From Candidatus Hydrogenedentota bacterium (GTDB taxonomy: Bacteria; Hydrogenedentota; Hydrogenedentia; Hydrogenedentales; JAGMZX01), in NCBI GenBank assembly GCA_029556545.1, contig JAKQEQ010000181.1:62001-126000 (forward strand): a stretch of 64,000 nucleotides of DNA. Direction: 5' to 3'. Of this stretch, positions 42,000 through 50,364 are shown in pieces. Position numbers and translations under genes: made by a program. Position 1 is the first letter of the stretch. Each line of letters begins with the position of its first letter. Under the pieces are notes generated by a model. It worked only from the letters and a program-made list of their open reading frames with translations. It searched no databases and was not told where the DNA came from.

Positions 42000-43349
42000 C
42001 TAGCGTTCATTGGCGCGGCGCAGGCGGTCGCTCAGCGTGACGACGATGTTGATGAGCAAACGCAGGGAGACTTCACGCGGCATGATGCTCCAGATGATTT
42101 CCTCGCTGAGCGCGAGAAGGCTTGTTGTTTCGCGAGTACGGACGGCCGCGCTGCGGGGGGCGTCGCTCAGGAGCGCCATCTCGCCCACCATGTCGCCTCG
42201 GCCAAGTACGGCAATCACGCGGTCGCCGTCGTAGACCTCGACGTTGCCCCCGAGAATGACGTACATCTTGTCGCCGGGGTCGCCCTTCTGAAACAGCACG
42301 TGGCCGGCCTCGTACTCCTCGGTCATGCCGCGCGCGAAAATCCTGGCCACGTCCTCGGAATCAATCCCGCGGAACAGTTCGACGCGACGCGCGATCATGC
42401 TGTACGTATCGCGCATGCTGTCCATCATCACGCCGGCCAGTTCCTGCATGATGCCCGAGGTCTGGGCATCCTGGCCACGGTCGAGGCCGGCCGCCGGGCC
42501 GCCGGTTTCCCCGGCTGCGTCCCGTTCGTGGTCCGAGGTTACCGGCGACGCATCGGTGTCCTCTTCGCCGGGCGCGGCGCCGGGAAATGCATCCGCGATG
42601 ACGGCTTCGTGGTCGAAGGGCTGATCTTCCGACACGATCTCGAGCGCCTCGGGGATGTCTTCCTCGGGAGGCTCTGGCTCAGGCTCGGGCGCGGGAGATT
42701 CCACGGACGGGGCCGGGGCGGGGCGTTCGATGTGCAGTCCCAGGCTCGAAGCCGTCAATTCGGCGGGCCCCGAGGAGGACTCCTCGGCGAAGACCTTTTC
42801 CGAAACCAGGACAAAGTGCTTGTACGCGCAGAGTATGGGCTTGATGCGCAGGTTCGGGCAGAGTTCCCGGACTTTTTCGAGGGCTTCCGCGTTGAGCGGA
42901 TTGACCATGGCGACGGTAAGGTTCTGGCCGAGGCGGTCGATGGGCAGCACGCGGTATTGGAGGCAGACTTCCTTGGGCAGGAGTCTCACCACCTCCTTGT
43001 CGACCAGGTAATCCAGCAGGCTGAGGTGCGGGATTTTGCAGTATTTTGCGAGAAAAGACGTGAGCGAGTGTTCGTCGAGAATGCCGTCCCGCACCAGGAT
43101 TTCGCCCAGAAACTCCCCCGTCTCGGCCTGTCTCCGAAGCGCCTGGTCCACTTGTTCGCGCGTGACTTTCCCCGCCTCGTAGAGGACATCGGCGAGACTG
43201 CGTCGCGGCGGCAATCCCTCCTGGGCCGCCGGGCGGGGCGCAGGCGGGGACTTAACAGCCGGCGCGATACGCGGCGGCGACGCGGCGGGAGCGGGCGAGG
43301 CGGTGTTTTCCTCGCTCTTGGAGCCTTTTGTCCAGCGAAGCATCAGCAT
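42000..43349 (-). CDS. MshEN-domain protein fused to a cyclic-nucleotide-binding domain
   Basis: 449 residues. A Pro/Ala-rich linker (about 10-50), an MshEN/GspE N-terminal-type domain (about 50-190: LADVLYEAGKVTREQVDQAL, EFLGEILVRDGILDEHSLTS, LPKEVCLQYRVLPIDRLGQN, LTVAMVNPLNAEALEKVREL), a low-complexity acidic linker (about 195-300), and a cAMP/cGMP-binding beta-barrel (about 320-445: LFQKGDPGDKMYVILGGNVE, GDMVGEMALLSDAPRSAAVR). MshEN domains bind cyclic di-GMP in pilus and secretion ATPases; here the ATPase is missing. With a second cyclic-nucleotide sensor the protein could integrate two second messengers, for motility or biofilm control. It appears monocistronic. Confidence 0.8.
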   Translation of the reverse strand: MLMLRWTKGSKSEENTASPAPAASPPRIAPAVKSPPAPRPAAQEGLPPRRSLADVLYEAGKVTREQVDQALRRQAETGEFLGEILVRDGILDEHSLTSFLAKYCKIPHLSLLDYLVDKEVVRLLPKEVCLQYRVLPIDRLGQNLTVAMVNPLNAEALEKVRELCPNLRIKPILCAYKHFVLVSEKVFAEESSSGPAELTASSLGLHIERPAPAPSVESPAPEPEPEPPEEDIPEALEIVSEDQPFDHEAVIADAFPGAAPGEEDTDASPVTSDHERDAAGETGGPAAGLDRGQDAQTSGIMQELAGVMMDSMRDTYSMIARRVELFRGIDSEDVARIFARGMTEEYEAGHVLFQKGDPGDKMYVILGGNVEVYDGDRVIAVLGRGDMVGEMALLSDAPRSAAVRTRETTSLLALSEEIIWSIMPREVSLRLLINIVVTLSDRLRRANER

Positions 43350-43519
43350 ATCCCAGGCAGCCGCGTGTTTGCGTGCCGCCTTTCATGGCATAGTAGCACC
43401 CGACTTCGAGGGGCATCAAGGCACACCGGTCATTTTCGGAGCGGTCAGAGGCACAAACGACTGAGACGACAAGAGGGATGGGTCCGAGCCGGCCTTGATC
43501 GCAGCGCCCGTAAGGACAT

Positions 43520-43551
43520 GGCCCACGGGCGGAACGCCCGGGCCACGGCAG
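43520..43551 (-). repeat. ACGGGCG-family repeat, reversed first hairpin
   Basis: On the minus strand GTGGCCCGGGCG, TTCC, GCCCGTGGGCC matches the first hairpin of the ACGGGCG repeat with a few changes. It lies in the intergenic gap upstream of the MshEN gene. Confidence 0.55.
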
Positions 43552-43554
43552 AGG

Positions 43555-43758
43555 CTAGGAGACGGAAGCTCCAGGACGCACCGTGACGGCGCGCGGCGTC
43601 GCACGCCGCACGAGTTTGGCGAGGCGCTTCCAGACCGAGGCGACAGCGCGCGGCGGCCGCGAGCGCGGGCGCGATGGTGCGGGTTCTTCGCAGTAGCTTG
43701 ATTTCATGACCTCGAGCATCACCACCACGGTGAGCGGGTCGAAGCTACCGATATACAT
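43555..43758 (-). CDS. Possible small protein, unknown function
   Basis: 67 residues: MYIGSFDPLTVVVMLEVMKS, then a Cys-Glu-Pro stretch, a Pro/Arg-rich middle, and WKRLAKLVRRA with a basic end. AAGGAATGG lies before the ATG. The first 18 residues could be a membrane helix. The small, basic, Pro-rich form and G/C-rich DNA also fit random open frame, so confidence is low. It lies between the MshEN gene and the giant subtilase, on the same strand as both. Confidence 0.35.
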   Translation of the reverse strand: MYIGSFDPLTVVVMLEVMKSSYCEEPAPSRPRSRPPRAVASVWKRLAKLVRRATPRAVTVRPGASVS

Positions 43759-43957
43759 GTTCCATTCCTTATATGATGCTTGCATGCGACAAACGGGCGC
43801 GGGCCCGTGGGCGTTGCCGCCATGAAGGGTTCGTTTCTCCCAGCACGCCGTTATGCACATCGCCCCTGGCTTGTGCGTCGGAGTTAAATGGCGCTCGGCG
43901 CGGCAGGATTGACGCGAATAACACGAAGGGGCGGCTTGCTTATTCCCGTGGGCCGAT

Positions 43958-46900
43958 TCAGGAGACGGGTTCGTCGTCCAAGGCCGCTTCCGCGGTGGAT
44001 ACGGCCTCCCGCAGGGCTTGCAGCTTATCCGCCAGCGCCGGGGCATGCTTCTTGATTGCGGCGTCCAAGGCGTCAAGAACCTTGGCGTCCCACACGTACC
44101 AGCCGGCCTGCCCGCCCTCAGGGGCGTATCGCCGCAGCACTACCGCACCGTCCACCACGATTTCGGGTACATTCTCGCTGATCAGGCGCACGGCGAGCGT
44201 TGTCTCCTCCTCAACCGTCGATGTGGTTCCCGGTATCCTCCAGGCGAGATCAAGCCCTTCGAAGATCGCATTGTACACTTCCCCCGCCGCATCGAGAACC
44301 GGTTCCAGCGCGTCGGCGTCGTCGCCGGCGCGCGCGCGCAACGCCGCCAGTTCCCTGGCGCGGTCCGAGTCCGGGTGGCGCAGTTTGTCCGCTTCCGCGA
44401 CGTTGCCCTTGCTCAGCAACGCTAGCCAGCCCGCCGCTACAGCCGTCGGCTGGTTGCGGTCCAGCGCGGCGGCGCGTTCGGGTGTTTCGGCCGGGGGACT
44501 GCCAAACGGGCCGACGACGCCGATTTCGTCCATGCGGGCTTCGTAATTGTCCCGAAGGACCGCCAATCGGTCAGCAAGTTCCGGCGTGCTCTCGACCGCG
44601 CGGAGCAGGAGTCGGTGGACCACTTCGCCGTTCCAGACGTGCCAGCCCGCAGTGGCCGGGTCGTCGCTTGCGACCTGCCGAATTTCGAGGATCGTTTCGA
44701 GGGCAAGATCCGGCTGTTTTGCGCTCTTGAAAGCCACCAGGACATTGCCGACGCCGTCCGTTTCGGTGACTTCGCCTACGTCGGGCTGCAATTCCAGAGT
44801 TTCAAACGCGAGTTGCCCGATGCGGGCGAGATATTGGGTGTAATCCTGGAGGTCCTCTTTGTCCCGAGTCTGGAGAAACCGCCATTTCTTGCCCAAGACC
44901 GAATCAGGATGGGCAAGCCGCATAGCCGCGTCGATATCGCTGCCCCGCGTGTGGCGGAGGAATAGCGCGGCACATTCCGCAGGCGAGGCCATGGCCAGCG
45001 CGCGATCCCGTTCTTCGGCCTGCTCCACCATGGCAAGGAGCCGCGCGTTCAGTTCCGCGCGCATCGCAGCGAGTTGATCCGCCAAATCGGGTGAGGCGGC
45101 CTCGGCGGCGGCGACAAAGGTATTCATCCCATCCTCAAAGAGATACCAGGCAACGCCCGGTTTGTCCGGAAGCCCCGCCTGCTTCATGATCATGACCCCT
45201 TCGTGCGCGAAATCGCTTTTCTTCGCACTCTTGAAGGTCACGGGAATCTTAACCGTCTCGCCGTCAACGACTTCCTCGCCGTACGACGCCTCGATGGCGA
45301 GCGCCTCCTGTACTGCTTGCATTGAGCTTCCCAGGTACTCGGCAAACAATTCAAATCGCTCGCGTTGCTGCTCTTCGATTCTACGGAGACTCCGGCCGTT
45401 TTCCGATTCGGGATGGTATAGGGCGAGCAACCCGTTCATATCGCCCGATAACACGTAGTTCACGGCCGCGCGCGCCACAGCAAGCGGGGTTGACTGGTCC
45501 GCCGCCGGTGATATCTCTTGGGCGTTGGAGGCGATCAACACCAGCGCAAAACAGACACAAACCATCACATATCGCCACAAAACGCCATATTGCAACAATG
45601 CGCGTCTTTTCCGCAGCAGCAGAAGGGCAAAGGCGCAGCATGCCAGAATCGCGGCGTTGCCGAAGGCGGCGGCGCGGCGCGAGTCCTGCCGTGGCGGGGC
45701 ATCGCGGGTTTCGAGGGTTGCGAAAGTTCCGGCGGGCACGAGCAGGCCGGTAACGGTGAAGTCGTCCACGCCCGCGAGGATATCGCTGCTCTTTGCCGTG
45801 CCGCGATGGCCGCGGTCTCCGCCGCCGGGATCGCTCTCGCAGGAGTTCAGGCGCGCCCTCACCCAATAATGGTAATACTTGAACGTGATTTGGGTTTGCG
45901 GCTTGCTGAAACAGCCGCCGGGGTCGACGGTGGTGACGTCGGGGGCCGCGGCGGTCGTATCCTGGAAGGTCGTATCGGTAATCCAACCGGAAACATCCGT
46001 GGCGGCGGCGCTGTCCTCCGTTGTGCCCTGGAGCACCTGGTACTGCACGCCGGTTCCCGCGACGGCGTCCCACGTGATGACGACATGCGCGGCCACCGTA
46101 CCGTCGGATGCGTTCACGTTTGAAGGCGCGGCAAGCGGCGCACAGACATAGGTTCCGGTGCGCGTGGCCGTGACGCCGCCGATGACATCGACGCTGATGT
46201 CCGCCGGTGTCGTCCAGGCCTCCACGTCAAGAAACGAAACCGTGTGCGGGCCGAGGCTCAATCCCGCCGCCGTATCGCCGCTGTTTCGCCACGCGCCGCC
46301 GTCGACGCGCCATTTCGCGCCCGCGGCGCGCGCGGCCTGGGGCTCGATGGTGACGCGAATGCCGCCGACGAGGAGTTCGGGTATGGTAAAGGATCGCCAC
46401 TCGGACGCCGCGAAGTACTGCTGGCCAACGGTTTCGCCGATAGACCAATAGTACACTTCGACGATCCCCAATACGGTTTGTATCTGGTTCCAGTCCTCTC
46501 TTGCGATAGCGATGCTGCCGCCGGTTACGGCCGAAACGGCCACACTCTGCGGCGTGGCGCTCGTGGCAAAAGCGATGGCGAGCCCCGTGCATACGCCCGA
46601 GGTCGTCCAGGCGAACGTGGCAGGCAGGCTAATTCCCGCGCCCGCCACCGGTTGGGTCAGCGTAGCGGCGCAGTCCTCCTCCCCTTCTCCTTCTCCTTCT
46701 CCTTCCCCTTCTCCTTCCCCTTCTCCTTCGCCCTCGCCTTCGGCCCCGCTAACGGTGAGGCAGATGTCATCGACGAAGAAGCTTGCACCCGCCGGCGTCC
46801 CCGACGTGGAACTCAAGAGTGCGATGGTGTGGGTCTGGCCGTCGGCGAATGGGCTGACGTCGAGAATGACTTCCTGGTACGTGTCGCCATAGGTCATATC

Positions 46901-48778
46901 GTTCTCGCGGACTTCAAAGACTTGGGTCTGGTCGATGATGATGCGGAGGTAGTCCGCGCCGTTCCCGGAGCGATCGGCAATGGCCAGCCAGAACGAGAGC
47001 GTGGCGGCGGCGGCTTGGGGCATCGCGATCTCCTGCACGAGTTCGCCTTCCTCCTGCATGCCGGGGATGCCTCCGAACCAAGCCCAATACGTGCCGGTCC
47101 GCGGCGCGCCGTCCGCGCCGCACAGGGCGATGCTGCAGATCGGGCTGTCAAAGTTGGTCGAGCTTTCGATCCATTGCGAATTGGGCGTGCCCAGTTCGAA
47201 TCCGCCGTCCTGCAGCACGTTGCCGGGGCAGGGGTCTTCGACCACGGCGATGGCGTCGATGGCGGCCTGCAAATTGATACGCGGCTTGTTCACCGCGGGC
47301 GACGCCTTGGGGTCCGAGACGAGCGCGCCTGTGGTCGTCAGCAGCGTGCGGACCTGGGCGGGCGTGAGGAACGCGCCGGTCTTGGCCTTGGCCGCCTGTT
47401 GGAGGCACGCGCTGGCACCGGCCACGTAAGGGGATGCCGCCGAGGTACCGCCGAACGACTCGTAGAACCCGCTGGTCGTGTAGCCGCCCGTGCCGACGAT
47501 GTCCGGCGCGTGGCAGGCGTGGCTCGGCGCGAATACATCCATGAGGGTCGCGCTGTTCGAGTAGAGCGTGACCTGCCCGGTCAGGGCCGTCTGCGACGCG
47601 GCCCCCTGGTCAGGAGGACACTCGGGGGTTGGTGTCGGATTCAGGCAGGAGTCCATTGAAATACAGGTGGAGACCGTGTTGAGGTCCGCGTCCCACAGCG
47701 CACCCACGGCGATAACGTTGGACAAGCAGGCCGGCAGTGCGACGGCGTTGCAGAAGCCCTCGTTGCCTGTCGCGGCGACCACGGTGATGCCGGCGTTGAT
47801 CAGGTTGGCGACCATGGTGCTCCACGACGCGGACGCGCCGTCGCACGCGCTGAAGAATTGACCCGCGCCCAAGCTCATGTTGGCCACGAGGATAGGATGC
47901 GTCGGACTGTCGTTCTTGTGCGTGATGCACCAGTCCAGCGCGGCCAGGATGTCGTCGTCCCACTGCGCGCCGTCGGCTGTCTGCGCGACTTTGAGCGCGT
48001 ATATTTTGGCGTTGTACGCGACGCCGCCGATATAGTCGTCGATATCCGCCAGCGCGCCGGCGGCAATCCCGGCCACGGGGGTTCCGTGCGAAAGGACGCT
48101 ATTGCTCCCGTTCGGGAAGGGGTCGCTGTCTTCATCGGCAAAATCATAGCCGCCGATGATCTTGGAATTTGGGAATCCACCGCCGCCCAGTTGCGGATGG
48201 GTGTAGTCGAAGGCGGCATCGATGATCGCGATGGCGACGCCCTGGCCGTTGTACGTGCCGCGCACCGCGGAGGCGTTGATCATCGGGATTCCCTGGCGCA
48301 GAAACGGTTCACGCTGTTGCACGGGCTCGATGCTCGCGACGTTGTCGTCGGCGAGAAGGGCGGCCAATGCCTCGGCGCTGAGTTCGACGGAAAAGGCGGG
48401 AATGTTGTCATACAGACGCCGGATACGATGTTCGGCCCGGCCAAGCCGCCCGAGCACGACGGACTGTGCGCGCCACACGGCGTCGCGTCGCGCCGCCGCG
48501 GCCCCGGCGTTGTCCCAATCCACCTTGCCGGCGTTTGCCTCCGGTTCTCGCAGGACGACCATGACCCGCGTCAAGGATTCGCCCGCTTTCAAGGGCGCGT
48601 ATATCAGGTCCGGTTGACGCATGCAGGCGGCGGTGTCGGGCGTTCCCGTGAAAGCCTCGCCTACGGCAAGATGCCGCCATGACTCGCCGTCGGACTGCGC
48701 GACGGCTACGACGGCGCCAGTCGACAAGACCACTGCGAGCGCCCACGCAATCGCGAAACGCCTCGTCCCTCGTTCCAT
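43958..48778 (-). CDS. Giant secreted subtilase fused to three NTF2-like repeats
   Basis: 1,606 residues from the ATG at 48778 (AGGAGG upstream). Signal peptide about 1-27. An inhibitor-like pro-region (about 70-150) precedes a peptidase S8 domain with Asp (about 187, AIAIIDAAFDYTHPQ), His (about 231, LSHGTPVAGIAAG) and Ser (about 446, GGTSAASPYVAGAS). A jelly-roll domain (about 515-675), a Gly-Glu run (about 680-698) and Ig/fibronectin-like domains follow. Two hydrophobic stretches about 10 residues apart come next: AAAFGNAAILACCAFALLLL with basic RKRR, then MVCVCFALVLIASNAQ. The last 510 residues are three related repeats starting like AVNYVLSGDMNGLLALYHPE. It looks like a membrane-anchored protease whose stop has been lost into a second, signal-bearing gene starting near 45565. 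Confidence 0.8.
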   Translation of the reverse strand: MERGTRRFAIAWALAVVLSTGAVVAVAQSDGESWRHLAVGEAFTGTPDTAACMRQPDLIYAPLKAGESLTRVMVVLREPEANAGKVDWDNAGAAAARRDAVWRAQSVVLGRLGRAEHRIRRLYDNIPAFSVELSAEALAALLADDNVASIEPVQQREPFLRQGIPMINASAVRGTYNGQGVAIAIIDAAFDYTHPQLGGGGFPNSKIIGGYDFADEDSDPFPNGSNSVLSHGTPVAGIAAGALADIDDYIGGVAYNAKIYALKVAQTADGAQWDDDILAALDWCITHKNDSPTHPILVANMSLGAGQFFSACDGASASWSTMVANLINAGITVVAATGNEGFCNAVALPACLSNVIAVGALWDADLNTVSTCISMDSCLNPTPTPECPPDQGAASQTALTGQVTLYSNSATLMDVFAPSHACHAPDIVGTGGYTTSGFYESFGGTSAASPYVAGASACLQQAAKAKTGAFLTPAQVRTLLTTTGALVSDPKASPAVNKPRINLQAAIDAIAVVEDPCPGNVLQDGGFELGTPNSQWIESSTNFDSPICSIALCGADGAPRTGTYWAWFGGIPGMQEEGELVQEIAMPQAAAATLSFWLAIADRSGNGADYLRIIIDQTQVFEVRENDMTYGDTYQEVILDVSPFADGQTHTIALLSSTSGTPAGASFFVDDICLTVSGAEGEGEGEGEGEGEGEGEGEGEEDCAATLTQPVAGAGISLPATFAWTTSGVCTGLAIAFATSATPQSVAVSAVTGGSIAIAREDWNQIQTVLGIVEVYYWSIGETVGQQYFAASEWRSFTIPELLVGGIRVTIEPQAARAAGAKWRVDGGAWRNSGDTAAGLSLGPHTVSFLDVEAWTTPADISVDVIGGVTATRTGTYVCAPLAAPSNVNASDGTVAAHVVITWDAVAGTGVQYQVLQGTTEDSAAATDVSGWITDTTFQDTTAAAPDVTTVDPGGCFSKPQTQITFKYYHYWVRARLNSCESDPGGGDRGHRGTAKSSDILAGVDDFTVTGLLVPAGTFATLETRDAPPRQDSRRAAAFGNAAILACCAFALLLLRKRRALLQYGVLWRYVMVCVCFALVLIASNAQEISPAADQSTPLAVARAAVNYVLSGDMNGLLALYHPESENGRSLRRIEEQQRERFELFAEYLGSSMQAVQEALAIEASYGEEVVDGETVKIPVTFKSAKKSDFAHEGVMIMKQAGLPDKPGVAWYLFEDGMNTFVAAAEAASPDLADQLAAMRAELNARLLAMVEQAEERDRALAMASPAECAALFLRHTRGSDIDAAMRLAHPDSVLGKKWRFLQTRDKEDLQDYTQYLARIGQLAFETLELQPDVGEVTETDGVGNVLVAFKSAKQPDLALETILEIRQVASDDPATAGWHVWNGEVVHRLLLRAVESTPELADRLAVLRDNYEARMDEIGVVGPFGSPPAETPERAAALDRNQPTAVAAGWLALLSKGNVAEADKLRHPDSDRARELAALRARAGDDADALEPVLDAAGEVYNAIFEGLDLAWRIPGTTSTVEEETTLAVRLISENVPEIVVDGAVVLRRYAPEGGQAGWYVWDAKVLDALDAAIKKHAPALADKLQALREAVSTAEAALDDEPVS
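46678..46743. repeat. Gly-Glu repeat array in the subtilase
   Basis: Tandem hexanucleotides (CTTCTC/CTTCCC on the plus strand, GAGAAG/GGGAAG on the coding strand) encode a Gly-Glu run. The array joins the jelly-roll domain to the Ig-like domains, like the arrays in the surface protein at 27527-30625. Confidence 0.9.
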
Positions 48779-48967
48779 GAAATCGCCTCCTATGTTTCTT
48801 GGCGGTGCAACCCGACCGAGCTGCCCCTCGCCTTGCGACATGTCACAATCATACCACGCGCGCCCCCGGCGGCGTAACGGCGGAACGCGCCGGAAGAGGC
48901 GCTGTATGCGTGCCGGATGGCGCCGCGGCGGCGAAGCCATGATTGCCTACGCGCACGAGCGGGTCGA

Positions 48968-49339
48968 TCATAGGCTGAACCGCGTTACGTCCATCTTTGG
49001 CCTTCCGAAATTGCGGAGCAGACATGTCCGGAGTCCGGTGGCTTTGAGATAGTTGAGGCACTGGGCGGTATGCAAGTTATCCAGGACCTTGACGGCTTTG
49101 AGTTCGACAAGCAGGGTGTCTTCGACCAGCAAATCCACGATGAAATCGCCAACTATCGCGCCATCGTAGCGCACGGTAACGGGGTACTGCTGCTCGACAC
49201 GGACCCTATTCTTCCGCAGTTCATGAACGGGCGCGTTCTCATAGGCCTTTTCGAGAAACCCGGCGCCGAGGGTGTTGGACACCGTTAATGCGCAGCCGAT
49301 AACGCGTTGCGTCAGTGGATCGTGGTCTTGATGTTCCAT
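48968..49339 (-). CDS. GxxExxY protein
   Basis: 123 residues from the ATG at 49339 (GGAAAG upstream). The name motif is seen as GAGFLEKAYENA, and the core FIVDLLVEDTLLVELKAVKV has the D...ELK residues of the PD-(D/E)XK nuclease fold. GxxExxY proteins are widespread in uncultured and environmental bacteria; their function is not known, and some are linked to DNA repeats. An inverted repeat lies just upstream, as is usual around these genes. The start is set by the conserved beginning MEHQDHDPLTQRVIGCALTV; frame upstream is repeat-derived. Confidence 0.8.
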   Translation of the reverse strand: MEHQDHDPLTQRVIGCALTVSNTLGAGFLEKAYENAPVHELRKNRVRVEQQYPVTVRYDGAIVGDFIVDLLVEDTLLVELKAVKVLDNLHTAQCLNYLKATGLRTCLLRNFGRPKMDVTRFSL

Positions 49340-49423
49340 GGCTTCCTTTCCTTTCGGTTCTATGGACGCATGATGCCATGCCGCAGCCGGGCGGCGCAGG
49401 GCTGTTGAAAGATAGAGCCATCG

Positions 49424-49500
49424 ATGGACAGCGATGAACACCGATGAAATCCGGATGATAAGCAAGAGCATATCGGTGTTCATCCGTGTTCATCGGTGGT
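49424..49500. repeat. Inverted repeat beside the GxxExxY gene
   Basis: ATGAACACCGAT (49434-49445) and ATCGGTGTTCAT (49472-49483) are exact reverse complements, 26 bases apart, with more partial pairing outside (CCGTGTTCATCGGTGG). Short repeats of this 'ATCGGTGTTCATCGGTGG' kind are found near GxxExxY genes in other genomes. Confidence 0.75.
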
Positions 49501-49587
49501 TCCGGTGCGTCGGTCCACGCGGCCTTGTCTTATCAAGCCATTTCGCCGGTTTGGCCGCACGCTTCATCAGCGCTATACTTCTCGCTC

Positions 49588-50199
49588 ATGCGACACCCAA
49601 GAAGTGTGCGGCGCAAGCTGCTGCAAATCCTGTACGGTCATTACATGAGCGACCCGCTCGATGTGCTGGGTCCGGAGGTGTTTCTCGAAGAGGGAGGCAT
49701 GACGCGCCAGGAACTGGGCGTAAACATGCACTACCTCGCGGACCGGGGCTTCGTGGAAATGATGATCGGCTATAACCCGCCGCTTTTCGCGGGGGTCCGC
49801 ATCCGCCCGGAAGGCATCGACCTTGTCGAGAACCACTTCGAATTCAATCTGCGGTTTCCGCCGGGCATCGACGAACTCGAAAAAGGACTGGCCGAGATGC
49901 CGGTGCTCGTCGAGCGCCTCGTCGAGCAAGCGGATCTCTCGCCCCTCGATGGCGAACTGCGGCGTCGGCTGCAACGCGATGTTCAGTACCTGCGCGATGA
50001 GGTCGCGCGGCCCCTCGCGCTGTGGCGTCCCCACGTTATCCGCGCGGTTCTTGACTGGATCGCGGAGCCCTTCGAGGACCCGGCGGCCAACCTTCCCGCC
50101 CTTCCGCGCCTGAAGGAGGTCCTGCTCGAAGAACTTGCGGGCCGTGGCGGCGGGGCGGGGAGATCGGACGGATCGGACGGATCGGTCGGATCAGACTGA
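49588..50199 (+). CDS. Winged-helix-like protein of unknown function with repeat tail
   Basis: 203 residues from the ATG at 49588. The first 75 residues look like a winged helix: RSVRRKLLQILYGHYMSDPL, FLEEGGMTRQELGVNMHYLA, DRGFVEMMIGYNPPLFAGVR. The rest is helical (VLVERLVEQADLSPLDGELR, LQRDVQYLRDEVARPLALWR), perhaps a dimerisation part. I do not recognise a named family; it could be a transcription regulator. The last 13 residues (GRSDGSDGSVGSD) come from a nine-base minisatellite that runs into the stop. No operon partner is clear; the URO-D-like gene follows 165 bp later. Confidence 0.7.
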   Translation: MRHPRSVRRKLLQILYGHYMSDPLDVLGPEVFLEEGGMTRQELGVNMHYLADRGFVEMMIGYNPPLFAGVRIRPEGIDLVENHFEFNLRFPPGIDELEKGLAEMPVLVERLVEQADLSPLDGELRRRLQRDVQYLRDEVARPLALWRPHVIRAVLDWIAEPFEDPAANLPALPRLKEVLLEELAGRGGGAGRSDGSDGSVGSD

Positions 50200-50214
50200 T
50201 CGGACGGATCGGGT
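50160..50214. repeat. Nine-base minisatellite at a gene end
   Basis: Units GATCGGACG with variants GATCGGTCG and GATCAGACT in tandem, in frame with the C-terminus of the winged-helix-like protein and beyond its stop. Confidence 0.75.
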
Positions 50215-50290
50215 TTGGGGTGACTCGCGGAACTTGGTTCGACTAACATGAGGCGAAGGCGTGGCAGGGGCGGATTGCTCATGAGGGAAG

Positions 50291-50346
50291 AACATGGGCA
50301 AGATGCCCATGCCACGAGGAAGAGCATGGGCAGGATGCCCATGCCA
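50291..50346 (+). repeat. ATGGGCA-type second hairpins of the ACGGGCG repeat, two tandem copies
   Basis: CATGGGCAAGATGCCCATG and CATGGGCAGGATGCCCATG, each followed by CCACG, lie in tandem 19 bp before the URO-D-like start. The first half (ACGGGCG hairpin) is absent, so the two hairpins can move or persist separately. Confidence 0.8.
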
Positions 50347-50364
50347 CGCGGATGGAACTGCACC

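Noticed and set aside
49486-49587. N-terminal extension of the winged-helix-like protein
   Set aside because: It overlaps the inverted repeat next to the GxxExxY gene and has no family support; the ATG at 49588 starts the helical sequence.
50248-50364. N-terminal extension of the URO-D-like protein
   Set aside because: It translates the two ATGGGCA hairpin repeats; the conserved sequence starts at the ATG at 50365.
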